From Klebsiella sp. BIGb0407 (GTDB lineage: Bacteria; Pseudomonadota; Gammaproteobacteria; Enterobacterales; Enterobacteriaceae), in contig NZ_JANUEQ010000015.1 of NCBI RefSeq assembly GCF_024807845.1, positions 1-41,155 of the forward strand: 41,155 nucleotides of DNA. The letters run 5' to 3'. The notes below the pieces were generated by a model. The model had not been told where the DNA came from, searched no databases, and saw nothing but the letters and a program-made list of their open reading frames with translations. Made by a program: the position numbers and the translations under genes. Position 1 is the first letter of the stretch. Each line of letters opens with the position of its first letter. Positions 24,414 through 32,922 of the stretch are shown here, piece by piece.

Positions 24414-24448
24414 TATTTTAGCCGTCCAGATGTTTACACATCTATAAT
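24414..24448. promoter_or_regulatory. MetJ box array over the metE/metR promoters
   Basis: Three adjacent 8-mers resemble the met box AGACGTCT: AGCCGTCC (24420-24427), AGATGTTT (24428-24435) and ACACATCT (24436-24443), each 6 of 8. The last two together are nearly palindromic. TAAAAT on the minus strand (24414-24419) is a candidate -10 for metE and TATAAT on the plus strand (24443-24448) for metR, so the array overlaps both. MetJ with S-adenosylmethionine represses these genes in E. coli. Confidence 0.7.
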
Positions 24449-24458
24449 CCGCAGGTAC

Positions 24459-24507
24459 TGTATATTCCTCAAGCGCAATTTGTTCATGGCGAAATGAAGG
24501 ATTTTCA
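24459..24507. promoter_or_regulatory. MetR-type binding sites upstream of metE
   Basis: The consensus is TGAA-N5-TTCA. TGAAGGATTTTCA at 24495-24507 is an exact match, although it overlaps the metR ribosome site and start codon. TGTATATTCCTCA at 24459-24471 has one mismatch in each half and lies nearer the metE promoter. A strong distal and a weak proximal site are what is known for MetR activation of metE. Part of the distal match could be coincidence from the Shine-Dalgarno sequence. Confidence 0.5.
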
Positions 24508-25460
24508 TGATAGAAATAAAACATCTGCGAACACTGCAAGCTTTGCGCAGTAGCGGCTCTCTTGCCGCAGCTGCAGCCGCTTTGCATCAGACCCAGTCAG
24601 CCCTTTCTCACCAGTTCAGTGACTTGGAACAGCGGCTTGGGTTTCGCTTGTTTGTCCGGAAAAGCCAGCCATTGCGCTTCACGCCACAAGGTGAAATTCT
24701 GCTGCAACTTGCCCACCAGGTGCTGCCACAAATCGCTCATGCCCTACAGACCTGTAATGAGCCGCATCAAAGCAGACTGCGTATTGCTATTGAATGTCAT
24801 AGTTGTATTCAGTGGCTTACACCGGCCCTGGAAAGCTTTCACCAGGACTGGCCTCAGGTGGAGATGGACTTTAAATCTGGGGTGACCTTTGATCCGCAAC
24901 CCGGGTTGCAGCAAGGTGAGCTGGATATTGTTCTGACATCTGAAATTTTACCGCGCAGTGAACTGCACTATTCGCCGATGTTTGATTTTGAAGTACGCCT
25001 GGTACTGGCACCTCAACACCCGCTGGTTAGTAAAGCACGGATAGAACCAGAAGATTTAAGCGATGAAACGATACTGATTTATCCCGTTCAGCGTCAGCGC
25101 CTTGATATATGGCGTAACTTCTTGCAACCCGCAGGGATCAGTCCGGCATTAAAAAGTGTCGATAATACTTTGCTACTGATTCAGATGATATCAGCCAATA
25201 TGGGAATTGCTGCCCTGCCGCACTGGGTGGTGGAAAGCTTTGAACGTCAGGGGCTGCTAGTCACCAAGCCACTGGGGGATGGATTATGGAGCCGGCTGTA
25301 CGCTGCAGTCCGTGATGGAGAACAGCGCCAGCCGGTGACCGAGGCGTTTATTCGTTCAACGCGTCAGCACGCTTGCGATCGTCTGCCTTTTGTTCGCAGC
25401 GCGGAACGACCCAACGCTGATTTACCCACAGCGAGGCCACTATCACCGAGCCCCCAATAA
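24507..25460 (+). CDS. metR: LysR-type regulator MetR
   Basis: LysR-family regulator that uses homocysteine as co-inducer to activate metE and affects other methionine genes. The N-terminal winged HTH is [20 protein letters not shown], then [19 protein letters not shown]; the rest is the periplasmic-binding-like effector domain. It has 317 residues, the E. coli length. Its last 113 bp overlap the end of yigM on the other strand; the C-terminal tail ([18 protein letters not shown]) resembles E. coli MetR, so the overlap is probably ancestral and not a frameshift artefact. Confidence 0.96.
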   Translation: MIEIKHLRTLQALRSSGSLAAAAAALHQTQSALSHQFSDLEQRLGFRLFVRKSQPLRFTPQGEILLQLAHQVLPQIAHALQTCNEPHQSRLRIAIECHSCIQWLTPALESFHQDWPQVEMDFKSGVTFDPQPGLQQGELDIVLTSEILPRSELHYSPMFDFEVRLVLAPQHPLVSKARIEPEDLSDETILIYPVQRQRLDIWRNFLQPAGISPALKSVDNTLLLIQMISANMGIAALPHWVVESFERQGLLVTKPLGDGLWSRLYAAVRDGEQRQPVTEAFIRSTRQHACDRLPFVRSAERPNADLPTARPLSPSPQ

Positions 25461-26253
25461 TAAAACTCGGCCAGTGGGGCTGCGTCTGCCAGATTGCCAG
25501 GTTGACCAGCAGCCCGGCGGGGATCAGGGCATTATTCATAATCCCCAAGGTACCCGCATCCACTTGAGTGGCACCGTAGTTCCAAAGGAAATATCCCAGC
25601 CCGGAAGCGCCAACACCCAGCCAGATGAGAATGCCCCACTGCAGCGTTGTCGCTGGCAGTTTCTCAGGGTTACCCAGCATAAACCATGCAATAGTGACAG
25701 TGATAAACGCCCCAAGGTAGAACCAGGAGAATGCGCTATGCTGTGGCATCGGATGAATCTCCATCAGCCGTTTATACCCCACCATACCGACGGCGAAACA
25801 GATATTCGCCCCCTGTATTAATAGCAGCCCGGTCCAGAAATTCTCGCTCACCTGAGAGTAGCGGATAATCGCCGCGCCGATGACCGCCAGCAGAGTACTA
25901 AACGCATAGCCCCAGCGAAGTTTTGTTCCCCTCAGCAGGTCATAAGTCAGCGTGATATATAACGGTGTCATTACGGTAAACAGTAAAAATTCAGGTACCG
26001 TCAGATAGAGATAGGCGCGGAAACTGAGCAGATACATAACTCCTAGCTGGAGTGCACCCAGTACCATGTACAGCAGGAGTACTTTTGGGCGATAGCCTTT
26101 GAAACGCAGAAATGGCAGGAATACCAGGGCGGCCAGCCCGACACGAACCAGTACTGAAAAATAACTGTCGACTTGTCCGGCAAGATATTCACCGATAAGA
26201 CTAAACGAAAAAGCCCAGAGCAGGGTCGCAATAATGAGTAATGGCACAGTCAA
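25348..26253 (-). CDS. yigM: Biotin transporter YigM/BioP (EamA family)
   Basis: Ten-span inner-membrane permease of the DMT/EamA superfamily; the E. coli protein is the high-affinity biotin importer. Hydrophobic segments run throughout residues 1-280, in two EamA repeats, ending in a basic cytoplasmic tail ([19 protein letters not shown]). It has 301 residues against 299 in E. coli. It converges on and overlaps metR by 113 bp. A weak BirA-like inverted repeat lies upstream. Confidence 0.88.
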   Translation of the reverse strand: MTVPLLIIATLLWAFSFSLIGEYLAGQVDSYFSVLVRVGLAALVFLPFLRFKGYRPKVLLLYMVLGALQLGVMYLLSFRAYLYLTVPEFLLFTVMTPLYITLTYDLLRGTKLRWGYAFSTLLAVIGAAIIRYSQVSENFWTGLLLIQGANICFAVGMVGYKRLMEIHPMPQHSAFSWFYLGAFITVTIAWFMLGNPEKLPATTLQWGILIWLGVGASGLGYFLWNYGATQVDAGTLGIMNNALIPAGLLVNLAIWQTQPHWPSFIIGGSVIVASLWVNQRWVVPRCEQKADDRKRADALNE

Positions 26254-26278
26254 TTATCCGTCAGGAGAAAACTGTGCC

Positions 26279-26311
26279 ATTGTAACCACAATAAAAACTC
26301 TTGGTTTCATT
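26279..26311. promoter_or_regulatory. Possible degenerate BirA operator upstream of yigM
   Basis: The BirA site is TTGTAAACC, a spacer of about 15-16 bases, then GGTTTACAA. Here ATTGTAACC (26279-26287), a 15-base spacer, then GGTTTCATT (26303-26311) keeps the inner AACC...GGTT but loses the outer bases. It lies 26-58 bp upstream of the yigM start, the right place for biotin-responsive control. The match is weak. Confidence 0.25.
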
Positions 26312-26320
26312 ATGTCGTTT

Positions 26321-26347
26321 ACCAGTGGTTATAATATGACCACTGGT
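26321..26347. terminator. Stem-loop after yigL
   Basis: ACCAGTGGT (26321-26329) and ACCACTGGT (26339-26347) form a perfect 9-bp stem with a nine-base AT loop, 4 bp past the yigL stop. The minus-strand flank AAACGAC has no T-run, so it may be an mRNA 3' protective hairpin or a weak terminator of pldB-yigL. Confidence 0.5.
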
Positions 26348-26351
26348 TTGA

Positions 26352-27161
26352 TTAATCTGCCTGTAAATACAGTTTACGTAAGTAACGCGGAACAGCATTA
26401 TCAGCATTATTACCTATCACTTCCAGGTGCGGGAACTGGTCCTTCAGACGCTGATGTGCATTCATCATAATACAGCCTTTCCCGGCCATACTGAGCATTT
26501 CGGCATCATTCATTCCATCACCAAACGCAATACAGTCTGATAGTTCATAACCCAGAGCTTTGGCTACTGCCTCAAGCGCCTGCCCTTTTGAGACGCCGCC
26601 TTCCATCACTTCAAGGCAAGTCAGGGTAGAAAAACTGACGTTAACTCTGTCGCCCCAGAGTTCATTGATTTCTTGCTCAAGCACCAGTAACTCTTCGTGA
26701 GTTGCTCCGGTGAAATACACCTTACTGACATTATCGTCAGGCAGCGTGGCAGGATCGTTAAACAGGGTGTAGATAAATTTAGCTTCTTTAAAATATTCGA
26801 GATCTTCCGGGCTATGGCGATTGGTAAACCAGTCATCACCGCGATAAACGTTGGTTATCATTCTCGGGTGATTAGCCACTATCTTAAACAGGCTACGCGC
26901 GATATCGGGAGCCAGATTATGAGAGAAGATCAGGTTGTTATCGGGATCGTGAACCCGTGCTCCGTTAGAGGTGATCATATAAGACCGTATCCCCAGATTG
27001 TCACGGATCTGTCCTACGTCAATATAGTGCCGTCCAGTGGCAAAAACGAAGTGGATATCTTCATTTGTAAGCAATTTTAAGGTTTCTTTTGCGTACTCAG
27101 AGAGGAAATGATCGGGTGACAGCAACGTGCCGTCTAAGTCGGAAGCAACTACATGATACAT
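26352..27161 (-). CDS. yigL: HAD-family sugar/pyridoxal phosphate phosphatase YigL
   Basis: Cof-type HAD phosphatase; the E. coli enzyme dephosphorylates sugar phosphates and pyridoxal 5'-phosphate. Motif I is VASDLDGTLLS with the nucleophilic aspartate, motif II is FATGRHY/ITSNGA, motif III the lysine in GGVSKGQAL, and motif IV is IAFGDGMNDAEML. It has 269 residues (266 in E. coli). It follows pldB by 32 bp. In E. coli SgrS RNA stabilises the pldB-yigL message during glucose-phosphate stress by pairing in pldB; I cannot confirm that pairing here. Confidence 0.93.
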   Translation of the reverse strand: MYHVVASDLDGTLLSPDHFLSEYAKETLKLLTNEDIHFVFATGRHYIDVGQIRDNLGIRSYMITSNGARVHDPDNNLIFSHNLAPDIARSLFKIVANHPRMITNVYRGDDWFTNRHSPEDLEYFKEAKFIYTLFNDPATLPDDNVSKVYFTGATHEELLVLEQEINELWGDRVNVSFSTLTCLEVMEGGVSKGQALEAVAKALGYELSDCIAFGDGMNDAEMLSMAGKGCIMMNAHQRLKDQFPHLEVIGNNADNAVPRYLRKLYLQAD

Positions 27162-27193
27162 AGAATTGGTGAACCTCAGTCTGTAAACAGGAA

Positions 27194-28186
27194 TTAGTGA
27201 TGTCGCTCGAAAAAAGCAAGAATGGCATTTAATGCCCTGGCACGCATATCGTCCTTTTCAAACAGGATCTCATGATACGCACCCTCAATGACGTAAGGTA
27301 TTTCCCCCTCACATGGGTAGCCCGCCGCAGCTCTAAGCTGACAGAAACGAAGATGCGCCCGGTTATCCACCACACGTTCCTCTTCTGCCTGTAATAAAAA
27401 AATCGGCGTCGTGATAGCAGTTGCCCCTGCCAGCACCTTCTCTCCCGCGATTATCCCTTCGCGCACCCAATGGAGGGTAGGTCCTCCCATCCGCAATGCT
27501 GGCTCGTCAGCATAAAAACGTAAATTTCGTCGATAACGAGCTTCGCTATGAGTCAGCACATTCATATGGAAAGGCAGCGCGCGCCAGCGCCCGGTTCCTA
27601 GCGCATATTTTTCCCGCACCCGGGGGTGACCTTCAGCCCAGTCAAGGATATGACGTACGATCCATTCCGGCCAGCGCACAATAATGCCAAACATCGGCGC
27701 ACACAGGGCGACAGCATCAAACGCATCCGAGTTTTTCTCAAGCCAGAGAGCCGCAATAGCTCCGCCCATTGAATGGGCCAGTAAATAGCGTTTCTGCCAT
27801 TTTCCAGGCACCAGCTCATGCTGGTAGAACCGATTAAAATCTTCAACATAATCGGTAAAGTTAACGACGTGACCACGATGTGAATCTGAGAGTAAACGTC
27901 CTGAACGCCCTTGGCCACGGTGATCGATGATTAAGACATCATAGCCACTATGAAATAAGTCATAGGCGAGTTCGGCATATTTTACATAACTTTCGATTCT
28001 GCCCGGACACACCACCACCACTCGCTGATGCTGCGGCGAACAAAAACGCACATAACGAACCCGAACCTGATCAACCCCGGTAAACTCACATTCCTCGCGC
28101 ATTCGCCAGAATGCGGTCAGTGGACCGGTAGCGAAAGAGGTAAATTTTTGCTCACGTTGTAACCAATCATTTTTCTGCGAAGACAT
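27194..28186 (-). CDS. pldB: Lysophospholipase L2 PldB
   Basis: Alpha/beta-hydrolase of the monoglyceride-lipase type that hydrolyses 2-acyl lysophospholipids at the inner membrane. The oxyanion-region motif is IDHRGQGRS and the nucleophile elbow is [13 protein letters not shown] (GxSxG-like, HSMGG). The catalytic aspartate/histidine regions are [14 protein letters not shown] and [11 protein letters not shown]. It has 330 residues (about 340 in E. coli). It is in an operon with yigL and divergent from rhtB. Confidence 0.93.
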   Translation of the reverse strand: MSSQKNDWLQREQKFTSFATGPLTAFWRMREECEFTGVDQVRVRYVRFCSPQHQRVVVVCPGRIESYVKYAELAYDLFHSGYDVLIIDHRGQGRSGRLLSDSHRGHVVNFTDYVEDFNRFYQHELVPGKWQKRYLLAHSMGGAIAALWLEKNSDAFDAVALCAPMFGIIVRWPEWIVRHILDWAEGHPRVREKYALGTGRWRALPFHMNVLTHSEARYRRNLRFYADEPALRMGGPTLHWVREGIIAGEKVLAGATAITTPIFLLQAEEERVVDNRAHLRFCQLRAAAGYPCEGEIPYVIEGAYHEILFEKDDMRARALNAILAFFERHH

Positions 28187-28285
28187 AAGAACTCACACCG
28201 CCTGGCAGCTGTTTTTGAAGTAGATAGCGTCCATTTCTACAATAGCGTATTGTGGCATAAAAGTCCGTTTTCAGGGAACATCGGT

Positions 28286-28906
28286 ATGACGTTTGAGTGG
28301 TGGTTAACCTATCTCATAACCACAATAATATTAAGCCTTTCACCCGGCTCTGGTGCGATTAACACCATGACCACTGCTATTAACCACGGGTACCGTAAGA
28401 CTTTTTCGTCAATTGCCGGGCTACAGGCAGGTCTGACTATTCATATCATTTTGGTCGGTGTCGGGCTGGGAACCCTGTTTTCACGTTCAGTGCTAGCCTT
28501 CGAAATACTTAAGTGGGCGGGTGCCGCCTACCTGATTTGGTTAGGTATTCAGCAATGGCGTGCTGCCGGGTCAATCGATCTTAAAACCCAGGGTAAAAGC
28601 CAGCCTGGCCGCAAATTATTTAAGCGTGCGGTACTGGTGAATCTGACCAACCCTAAAAGTATTGTGTTTCTTGCAGCACTGTTTCCACAGTTTATCAATC
28701 CGGAACAGCCTCAGGTAATGCAGTATCTGGTGCTCGGCATCACCACCGTGGTAGTCGATATTATCGTGATGATAGGTTATGCCACACTGGCAACACGTAT
28801 TGCCATCTGGATAAAAGAGCCCCATCAAGTGAAAGCGTTGAATCGGGTGTTTGGCTCATTGTTTGTGCTGGTTGCGGCTTTACTGGCCAGTGCGCGTCAT
28901 GCTTGA
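28286..28906 (+). CDS. rhtB: Homoserine/homoserine lactone exporter RhtB
   Basis: LysE/RhtB-family inner-membrane exporter, with about six spans, giving resistance to homoserine and its lactone. The signature [21 protein letters not shown] lies near the N-terminus (residues 21-41), and [14 protein letters not shown] and [18 protein letters not shown] follow. I chose ATG 28286 (AGGGAA upstream, MTFEWW; 206 residues as in E. coli) over the ATG 12 codons earlier. The neighbouring exporter gene rhtC of E. coli is missing here. Confidence 0.94.
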   Translation: MTFEWWLTYLITTIILSLSPGSGAINTMTTAINHGYRKTFSSIAGLQAGLTIHIILVGVGLGTLFSRSVLAFEILKWAGAAYLIWLGIQQWRAAGSIDLKTQGKSQPGRKLFKRAVLVNLTNPKSIVFLAALFPQFINPEQPQVMQYLVLGITTVVVDIIVMIGYATLATRIAIWIKEPHQVKALNRVFGSLFVLVAALLASARHA

Positions 28907-28927
28907 TAGGTGAGATGCGTGGAAATT

Positions 28928-28958
28928 GGGGTAAGATCTGAGTATTGATATCTTCCCC
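28928..28958. terminator. Stem-loop between convergent rhtB and recQ
   Basis: GGGG-T-AAGAT (28928-28937) pairs with ATCTTCCCC (28950-28958), leaving one bulged T, around a 12-base loop. It lies 21 bp after rhtB and 6 bp beyond recQ. The flanks are pyrimidine-rich on the plus strand (CTCCTCTT), not a pure T-run. Confidence 0.5.
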
Positions 28959-28964
28959 CTCCTC

Positions 28965-30794
28965 TTAATCCTCTTCCACCCCATCAAGATGCCGGCGAAT
29001 TAGCGCCATAAAGGGTTGCCCGAAACGCTCCAGTTTCCGACTACCTATGCCATTAATACCCAGCATTGAAGAGGCTGATATCGGCATCTGTTCGGACATT
29101 TCAACCAGGGTAGCGTCGTTAAAGACGACATAAGGTGGAATGTTTTCCTCGTCGGCAATCGACTTACGCAGTTTACGCAATTTGGCAAACAGCTTACGAT
29201 CGTAGTTGCCCCCTAAGGTCTTCTGACTGGAGCGAGCTTTCAGAACCACTAAACGTGGAACAGCGAGCATCAGCGGAATTTCGCCGCGTAAATAGGGCCT
29301 GGCGGCTTCTGTCAGTTGCAGCGCGGAGTGCTGGGCAATATTTTGTGTCACCACGCCGAGGTGAATCAGCTGGCGAATCACACTAACCCAGTGTTCCGTG
29401 GTCTGAGCACGTCCTTCACCATAGATTTTCAGTTTGTCATGACCAAACTCGCGAATACGCTGGTTATTAGAGCCACGTAGCACTTCAACGATATAACCCA
29501 TACCAAAGCGCTGGCCGACACGATAAATGCAGGACAAGGCTTTTTGCGCTTCGACAAGTCCGTCATAGCGTCTTGGTGGATCCAGACAAATATCACAGTT
29601 TCCACAGGCTTGCTGCCGCCCTTCACCGAAGTAATTCAGTAATACCAGACGGCGACAGGTTTGTGCTTCGGCAAAGGCTCCCATGGCATTGAGTTTATGA
29701 CGCTCAATATCCTGTAACTGACCAACAGGTTTCTCATCCAGACACTTTCTCAGCCAGGCCATATCCGCCGGGTCGTAAAACAGCATGGCTTCTGCTGGCA
29801 GGCCGTCTCGCCCTGCTCGCCCGGTTTCCTGGTAATAAGACTCGATATTGCGTGGAATATCGAAGTGGGCGACAAAACGAACGTTAGGCTTATTTATGCC
29901 CATACCAAATGCCACAGTCGCCACCACGATTTGTAGATCGTCACGCTGAAACTTTTCCTGCACTTCACTACGCAGTTGATGTTCAAGCCCTGCATGATAG
30001 GCACCAGCGCTAATACCTTTACTTTGCAAACGCGCAGCGATGTCTTCTACTTTAGCCCGGCTGTTACAGTAGATAATGCCCGGCTTACCACTTTGCTGCT
30101 GGATATAGCGCATCAGCTGATCGAGAGGTTTAAATTTCTCCATCAGCATGTAACGGATATTCGGCCTGTCAAAACTACTGATTTGAATTAACGGGTCTTG
30201 CAGCCCCAGCAAACGCACAATATCAAGCCGGGTTGTATCATCTGCTGTAGCCGTTAAGGCAATAAAAGGAACATTAGGAAGATGCTGGCGTAACTGCCCC
30301 AGCGCTGCGTATTCCGGGCGGAAGTCATGCCCCCACTGAGAGATACAGTGTGCTTCATCAACCGCCACCATCGCGAGCTGCCAGCGACTAAGGTGGTCGA
30401 TGAAGTTATCCATCATCAGGCGTTCCGGGGCGATATACAGTAACCGGATACTGCCGGTACGACAGCCGGTCATCACCTCAAGCTGTTGCTCACGCGTTTG
30501 GGTCGAGTTCAGGCAAGCCGCAGACACGCCATTCGCCAGCAACTGGTCAACCTGATCTTTCATCAAGGAAATTAACGGGGAGACGACAACGGTCAAACCA
30601 TCAAAAACCAATGCCGGTATTTGATAACACAGTGATTTACCGCCACCGGTAGGCATGACAACTAAGCAATCGCGTCCTTCCAGCACCGTATCAATGATTG
30701 TGTCCTGGCCCGGGCGGAATTGTTGATAGCCGAAGGTTTCCTGCAAAACCTGTTTCGCCAGCGATGCCTGATCGATTACATCCGCCTGTGTCAC
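28965..30794 (-). CDS. recQ: ATP-dependent DNA helicase RecQ
   Basis: 3'-5' SF2 helicase of the RecF recombination pathway that also suppresses illegitimate recombination. Order of domains: helicase motifs with Q-motif FGYQQFRPGQ, Walker A MPTGGGKSLCYQ (near residue 50) and DEAHCISQWGHDFRPEY; helicase C with VATVAFGMGINKP and QETGRAGRDG; the RQC zinc site CRRLVLLNYFGEG plus CGNCDIC; a winged helix; and a C-terminal HRDC domain (about 530-605). It has 609 residues, as in E. coli. In E. coli pldA precedes recQ; here it is absent. Confidence 0.98.
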   Translation of the reverse strand: MTQADVIDQASLAKQVLQETFGYQQFRPGQDTIIDTVLEGRDCLVVMPTGGGKSLCYQIPALVFDGLTVVVSPLISLMKDQVDQLLANGVSAACLNSTQTREQQLEVMTGCRTGSIRLLYIAPERLMMDNFIDHLSRWQLAMVAVDEAHCISQWGHDFRPEYAALGQLRQHLPNVPFIALTATADDTTRLDIVRLLGLQDPLIQISSFDRPNIRYMLMEKFKPLDQLMRYIQQQSGKPGIIYCNSRAKVEDIAARLQSKGISAGAYHAGLEHQLRSEVQEKFQRDDLQIVVATVAFGMGINKPNVRFVAHFDIPRNIESYYQETGRAGRDGLPAEAMLFYDPADMAWLRKCLDEKPVGQLQDIERHKLNAMGAFAEAQTCRRLVLLNYFGEGRQQACGNCDICLDPPRRYDGLVEAQKALSCIYRVGQRFGMGYIVEVLRGSNNQRIREFGHDKLKIYGEGRAQTTEHWVSVIRQLIHLGVVTQNIAQHSALQLTEAARPYLRGEIPLMLAVPRLVVLKARSSQKTLGGNYDRKLFAKLRKLRKSIADEENIPPYVVFNDATLVEMSEQMPISASSMLGINGIGSRKLERFGQPFMALIRRHLDGVEED

Positions 30795-31085
30795 AATATC
30801 CTCGTGTACAAAAAACTGGCACGGTTTTCAGCGATGCTGATAAAACGGCAATGCCTTAAAAAAAGGAGGGTAAGCATAACGCTTACAAGAATCAGTGTCT
30901 GGTTAAAATTTTCATTGCCAGGTCATTCCTCGCAAAATGGTAACGCTTCTCTTCTCGCCAGGACACGAGTTATTGGCTCATTTTTTGAGAATCAAAAGCA
31001 AAAACAGCGACAAAATTGTCAGCAATAATTGACAAACCAAAAGCAAACAATTATTTAACAATGGTTTTTGTTAAAGGAATAAATC
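30795..31085. other. Intergenic region recQ-yigI; pldA absent
   Basis: This 291-bp AT-rich gap holds the divergent promoters of recQ and yigI but no coding sequence. In E. coli the phospholipase gene pldA lies here. A small hairpin, GTAAGC-ATAAC-GCTTAC (30870-30886), reads on the minus strand as a stem followed by CCTCC and seven Ts, like a decayed terminator facing recQ. Confidence 0.6.
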
Positions 31086-31556
31086 ATGTCGCAGATAATC
31101 TTAACCAACGAGGATGTCCTTAAGTTGGTAGGTGATATTTTTGTTTACCAGATGCCGTTTAACCGCGCTTTGGGTCTTGAGCTTGAGTGCTACGAAAAAG
31201 ATTTTGCTCAGTTGGGTTTTAATAATCAACCCATGATGGTCGGAAACTGGGCACAAAGTATTTTACACGGCGGGGTTATTGCCTCTGCCCTTGATGTTGC
31301 CGCTGGATTAGTTTGTGTCGGCAGCACTCTCACTCGCCATGAAACCATCACTGAAGATGAGCTACGCCAGCGGCTGTCTAAAATGGGAACCATTGATTTA
31401 CGCGTCGATTATTTGCGTCCAGGTCGGGGAGAGCGCTTTACCGCAACCAGCAGATTGTTACGTGCAGGCAATAAAGTTGCGGTTGCCCGGGTCGAACTCC
31501 ATAACCAGGATCAGGTTTATATCGCCAGCGCCACTGCAACCTATATGGTGGGTTAA
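31086..31556 (+). CDS. yigI: Hotdog-fold acyl-CoA thioesterase YigI
   Basis: Small hotdog-fold thioesterase, 156 residues (155 in E. coli); the family hydrolyses medium/long-chain acyl-CoA. Typical features are the helix preceded by [19 protein letters not shown] (HGG-type motif) and the strands [43 protein letters not shown] lies seven bases before the ATG. It is upstream of rarD with a 93-bp gap, and probably separately transcribed. Confidence 0.9.
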   Translation: MSQIILTNEDVLKLVGDIFVYQMPFNRALGLELECYEKDFAQLGFNNQPMMVGNWAQSILHGGVIASALDVAAGLVCVGSTLTRHETITEDELRQRLSKMGTIDLRVDYLRPGRGERFTATSRLLRAGNKVAVARVELHNQDQVYIASATATYMVG

Positions 31557-31649
31557 CAGACCAGAGATGTAGTAACCTGTTAGTCCATTTCACAGAGATA
31601 AAGCATGTTACTATTACCAGCCTATTTTATAGTTCGTTAACGAGTTTCC

Positions 31650-32561
31650 ATGAATCCTACAGAGACCCGTAAGGGTGTATTGCTGGCTCTTTCTGCTTGC
31701 CTTATCTGGGGGCTTGCCCCGGTTTACTTTAAATTTCTTCAGCAGGTTCCAGCTTTGGAGATCCTTACCCATCGCGTGGTCTGGTCGTTCTTTTTTATGG
31801 TAATACTCCTGAGTCTTTACCGTTTATGGCCGAAGGTGAGGCTGGCTGCTCAGCATCCCAAAAAGATCCTCGCCCTGGCACTGACCGCGGTGTTAATTGG
31901 CTGTAACTGGCTGCTTTATATCTGGGCAGTCAATAACAATCACCTACTTGAAGCAAGCCTGGGATATTTTATTAACCCGCTCGTCAGCGTACTGCTGGGG
32001 ATAATTTTTCTAGGTGAACGTTTCAGGGCTATGCAGTGGACTGCACTCTTACTGGCGATGACCGGAGTGCTGGTTCAGCTCTGGACCTTTGGTTCACTGC
32101 CGGTTATTGCGCTCGGACTCGCATTTAGCTTCTCTTTTTACAGCCTGCTACGTAAAAAAATTGGCGTCGATGCCCAGGTCGGTATGCTGGTAGAAACCTT
32201 ATGGCTGCTCCCTGTCGCGGCGATTTATCTGTTTGCTATTGCTGATAGTCCCACCAGCAATATGACCGAAAATGGCTGGTTGCTGAATCTGTTGCTGATA
32301 TTTGCAGGCGTGATTACCACCGTACCGTTACTCTGTTTTACGGCTGCGGCAAACCGCTTACGCCTCTCGACGCTCGGTTTCTTTCTCTATAGCGGCCCGA
32401 TTCTGATATTTTTGCTGGCGACGCTGTTATATGGCGAAGTGGTTACCCAAGATAAAATGGTGACATTTGGCTTTATCTGGGCTGCACTGATCCTGTTTAT
32501 TACCGATGCTATCTATACCCAGCGTCGCGCCAGGAAAGCGTTTAAAGCTCAAACCAGCTAA
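31650..32561 (+). CDS. rarD: EamA-family permease RarD
   Basis: Ten-span drug/metabolite transporter superfamily membrane protein; the substrate is not established, and chloramphenicol-related roles have been suggested for homologues. Conserved blocks are ALSACLIWGLAPVYFK, EILTHRVVWSFFFM, NWLLYIWAVNNNHLLEASLG and LGYFINPLVSVLLG; LRLSTLGFFLYSGPILIFLLA comes late. It has 303 residues (296 in E. coli). A good terminator follows. Confidence 0.93.
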   Translation: MNPTETRKGVLLALSACLIWGLAPVYFKFLQQVPALEILTHRVVWSFFFMVILLSLYRLWPKVRLAAQHPKKILALALTAVLIGCNWLLYIWAVNNNHLLEASLGYFINPLVSVLLGIIFLGERFRAMQWTALLLAMTGVLVQLWTFGSLPVIALGLAFSFSFYSLLRKKIGVDAQVGMLVETLWLLPVAAIYLFAIADSPTSNMTENGWLLNLLLIFAGVITTVPLLCFTAAANRLRLSTLGFFLYSGPILIFLLATLLYGEVVTQDKMVTFGFIWAALILFITDAIYTQRRARKAFKAQTS

Positions 32562-32576
32562 CTGCTCGGATAGCAA

Positions 32577-32598
32577 AAAGGAGCCAAATGGCTCCTTT
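32577..32598 (+). terminator. Rho-independent terminator after rarD
   Basis: AAAGGAGCC (32577-32585) pairs perfectly with GGCTCCTTT (32590-32598) around AAAT, 15 bp past the rarD stop. The descending arm ends in TTTC on the plus strand, and the preceding A-tract would give a weak reverse terminator. Confidence 0.8.
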
Positions 32599-32769
32599 CA
32601 AAGTGATGACGAGCATGAGTTTTAGTAGGGGCCTTTTTTATTAAAACATACCTAATCATTAGTTCAATAATATATAACTCGCTTCTTTACTTCCAATTAA
32701 GCACTCTCATTAGCCATCATGTTCACGATAAAAATATAGAAGACCCACATCGATATTAAATACTGAAGA
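32599..32769. other. AT-rich gap, left edge of the accessory pocket
   Basis: About 170 bp without a convincing gene, visibly more AT-rich than its neighbours. Together with the small ORF and the rpn gene it occupies the place of yigG and yigF in E. coli. No insertion-sequence ends, integrase or tRNA fragment were seen. Confidence 0.5.
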
Positions 32770-32922
32770 GTGAAGAAAATAAATATTACGATGCCATTCA
32801 GGGATTTTATACTTAATGATATCAACAATCGATTTATTGTTCGCTCATCTAAACAGGAAATATTAATCAATGAAGTAATTGTACGAACTATAAATGAATT
32901 TACTGAGTACCTGAAACGCTAA
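32770..32922 (+). CDS. Small unknown ORF next to rpn
   Basis: An open frame of 50 codons from GTG 32770 (or 43 from ATG 32791) ends exactly one base before the rpn stop codon on the opposite strand. Read from the GTG, the product begins MKKINITMPFRDFILNDINN and contains SSKQEILINEVIVRTINEFT. It is amphipathic with no membrane span. The ribosome site is weak (GAAGAG). I do not recognise it; it could be a real small protein, a degraded fragment of a phage-type gene, or chance in AT-rich DNA. Confidence 0.3.
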   Translation: MKKINITMPFRDFILNDINNRFIVRSSKQEILINEVIVRTINEFTEYLKR

